Translations under genes and position numbers: made by a program
NCBI GenBank assembly: GCA_050740975.1
Contig: JBOIEE010000269.1
Coordinates: 1 to 6,949 of the forward strand
Length of the DNA stretch: 6,949 nt
Source of the DNA: JBOHHR01 sp050740975
GTDB lineage: Bacteria > Pseudomonadota > Gammaproteobacteria > JBOHHR01
Reading direction: 5' to 3'
Shown: piece by piece, positions 5,931 through 6,949 of the stretch
How positions within the stretch are numbered: the first letter of the stretch is position 1
Layout: each line of letters opens with the position of its first letter
The notes under the pieces: generated by a model
The model's database searches: none
The model's input: only the letters and a program-made list of their open reading frames with translations
What the model was told of the DNA's origin: nothing

Positions 5931-6949
5931 ATGAGCAAGCTCGAGGACCTCAAACCTAACGCATCCGTCCGTGGCATTCTGCCCGACGGACTCGTGTCCG
6001 TCGTGAGCGTCGCGCGGTTCGGTTCCGAGGCTCTGGAGCTCACCTATAAAGAGCCGCACGGGCGGGTAGCCAACGTGCTACTCTACCGACACGACGAGCC
6101 GCGCCTCGAAGTCGCCGAGCAGGGCCGCCCCTGGAGCTTCGACGGCGACGGACACCTCTTCCGCCTCGTTTCCGAAGCGCACCGGATCCGGCTCGCGCAC
6201 CTCTTCGATCCGGTGCTCGCCGTGCACACCTCGATGGTGGAACCCCTGCCCCACCAGATCACGGCCGTCTACGACGCCATGCTGCCGCGCCAGCCGCTGC
6301 GCTTCCTGCTCGCCGACGATCCGGGCGCGGGCAAAACCATTATGGCGGGGCTACTCATCAAGGAGCTGATCGCCCGCGGCGACCTTGAGCGCTGCTTAGT
6401 CGTCTGCCCCGGCAGCCTGGCCGAGCAATGGCAGGACGAGCTCTACCGCCGTTTCCAGCTTCCCTTCGAGATCCTGACCGACGACAAGCTCGAAGCCGCC
6501 CGCACCGGCAACTGGTTCCTCGAGACCAACCTCGTAATCGCCCGGCTCGACAAGCTCTCCCGCAATGAGGATGTGCAGGCGAAACTGCAGGCGCCGGATT
6601 GCGGCTGGGATCTCGTGGTCTGCGACGAGGCGCACAAGCTCTCTGCCACCATCTTCGGGGGCGAGATCAAATACACCAAGCGTTACCGGCTCGGGCAGCT
6701 CCTCTCGACCCTGACGCGGCATTTTCTGCTGATGACGGCGACGCCGCACAACGGCAAGGAGGAGGACTTCCAGCTCTTCATGGCCTTGCTCGACGGCGAT
6801 CGTTTCGAGGGCCGCTTCCGCTACGGTGTCCATGCCGCGGACGTCTCCGATCTCATGCGCCGCATGGTCAAGGAGGGCCTTCTTAAGTTCGACGCGACGC
6901 CGCTCTTCCCCGAGCGGATCGCCTACACCGTTCCCTACAAGCTCTCCAG
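5931..6949 (+). CDS. SNF2-type ATP-dependent helicase, N-terminal part (defence-associated type)
   Basis: The gene starts at ATG 5931 and is open to the right edge (339 codons, 3' end outside the window). The product begins MSKLEDLKPNASVRGILPDG, a small N-terminal beta domain (residues about 1-95). A superfamily 2 motor follows: Q-like motif EPLPHQITAVYDA (104-116), Walker A DDPGAGKT (129-136), motif Ia CLVVCPGSLAEQW (155-167), DEAH box CDEAHK (231-236) and motif III LMTATPHN (267-274), then FMALLDGDRFEGRFR and the start of the linker. The Walker A is unusual: most relatives read D-E-x-G-L-G-K-T, whereas here it is D-D-P-G-A-G-K-T. Relatives are long proteins (over 900 residues), often with a C-terminal DUF3883-like region. 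They lie beside DNA methylases (DUF1156), DUF499 ATPases or DISARM-type genes (DrmD); this is recalled family context, and nothing in the window shows those partners. The cytoplasmic motor would act on DNA. No clear Shine-Dalgarno precedes the ATG. Codon use is more GC3-rich than in its neighbours, which hints at a separate origin. Confidence 0.9.
   Translation, partial: MSKLEDLKPNASVRGILPDGLVSVVSVARFGSEALELTYKEPHGRVANVLLYRHDEPRLEVAEQGRPWSFDGDGHLFRLVSEAHRIRLAHLFDPVLAVHTSMVEPLPHQITAVYDAMLPRQPLRFLLADDPGAGKTIMAGLLIKELIARGDLERCLVVCPGSLAEQWQDELYRRFQLPFEILTDDKLEAARTGNWFLETNLVIARLDKLSRNEDVQAKLQAPDCGWDLVVCDEAHKLSATIFGGEIKYTKRYRLGQLLSTLTRHFLLMTATPHNGKEEDFQLFMALLDGDRFEGRFRYGVHAADVSDLMRRMVKEGLLKFDATPLFPERIAYTVPYKLS

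Noticed and set aside
6396..6833. 145-codon minus-strand frame inside the helicase
   Set aside because: It is the antisense shadow of a GC3-rich gene whose sense frame carries all helicase motifs.

Overview
The window looks like an accessory, decaying stretch of a moderately GC-rich proteobacterial chromosome. Gammaproteobacteria is my best guess, from the style of the DinB, DUF72 and helicase proteins; the species cannot be fixed from sequence alone. Few genes are clearly intact. Several others are recognisable only by reading across frames.

Layout: (1) 1-248 is the 3' end of an ASCH-domain protein. (2) 249-495 has no convincing gene, only a possible minus-strand remnant. (3) 496-855 encodes a small Cys-rich protein with a C-terminal membrane helix, followed by dinB (DNA polymerase IV, 950-2148), which is split by a frameshift near 1160. 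(4) 2149-3175 holds small genes: a 42-codon candidate with a strong Shine-Dalgarno, a frameshifted minus-strand membrane-anchored protein (2280-2653), the C-terminal remnant of an unknown protein (to 2815), and an intact two-helix membrane protein (2837-3175). (5) A 55-bp imperfect palindrome (3185-3239) precedes a broken VanX/DdpX-type D-Ala-D-Ala dipeptidase lipoprotein (3360 to about 3997), which has lost its ExxH segment. (6) 4196-5086 (minus) is an intact DUF72/YecE-family protein. (7) 5087-5333 is non-coding and rich in small hairpins. (8) 5334-5749 is a short, multiply frameshifted piece of a TM0106-type RecB-like nuclease. (9) 5931 to the right edge is the intact N-terminal part of a SNF2-type helicase. 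Its relatives usually sit in anti-phage defence loci, so a defence island may begin here and continue to the right.

No pathway joins these genes. The common thread is DNA/RNA metabolism and stress (ASCH, DinB, DUF72, nuclease remnant, helicase) mixed with small membrane proteins. The many indels could be partly sequencing or assembly error. However, the internal deletion in the dipeptidase, the missing N-terminal part of the TM0106 nuclease and the clean DUF72 and helicase frames argue for at least some real gene decay. No tRNA, rRNA, CRISPR array, complete insertion sequence or convincing rho-independent terminator was seen.
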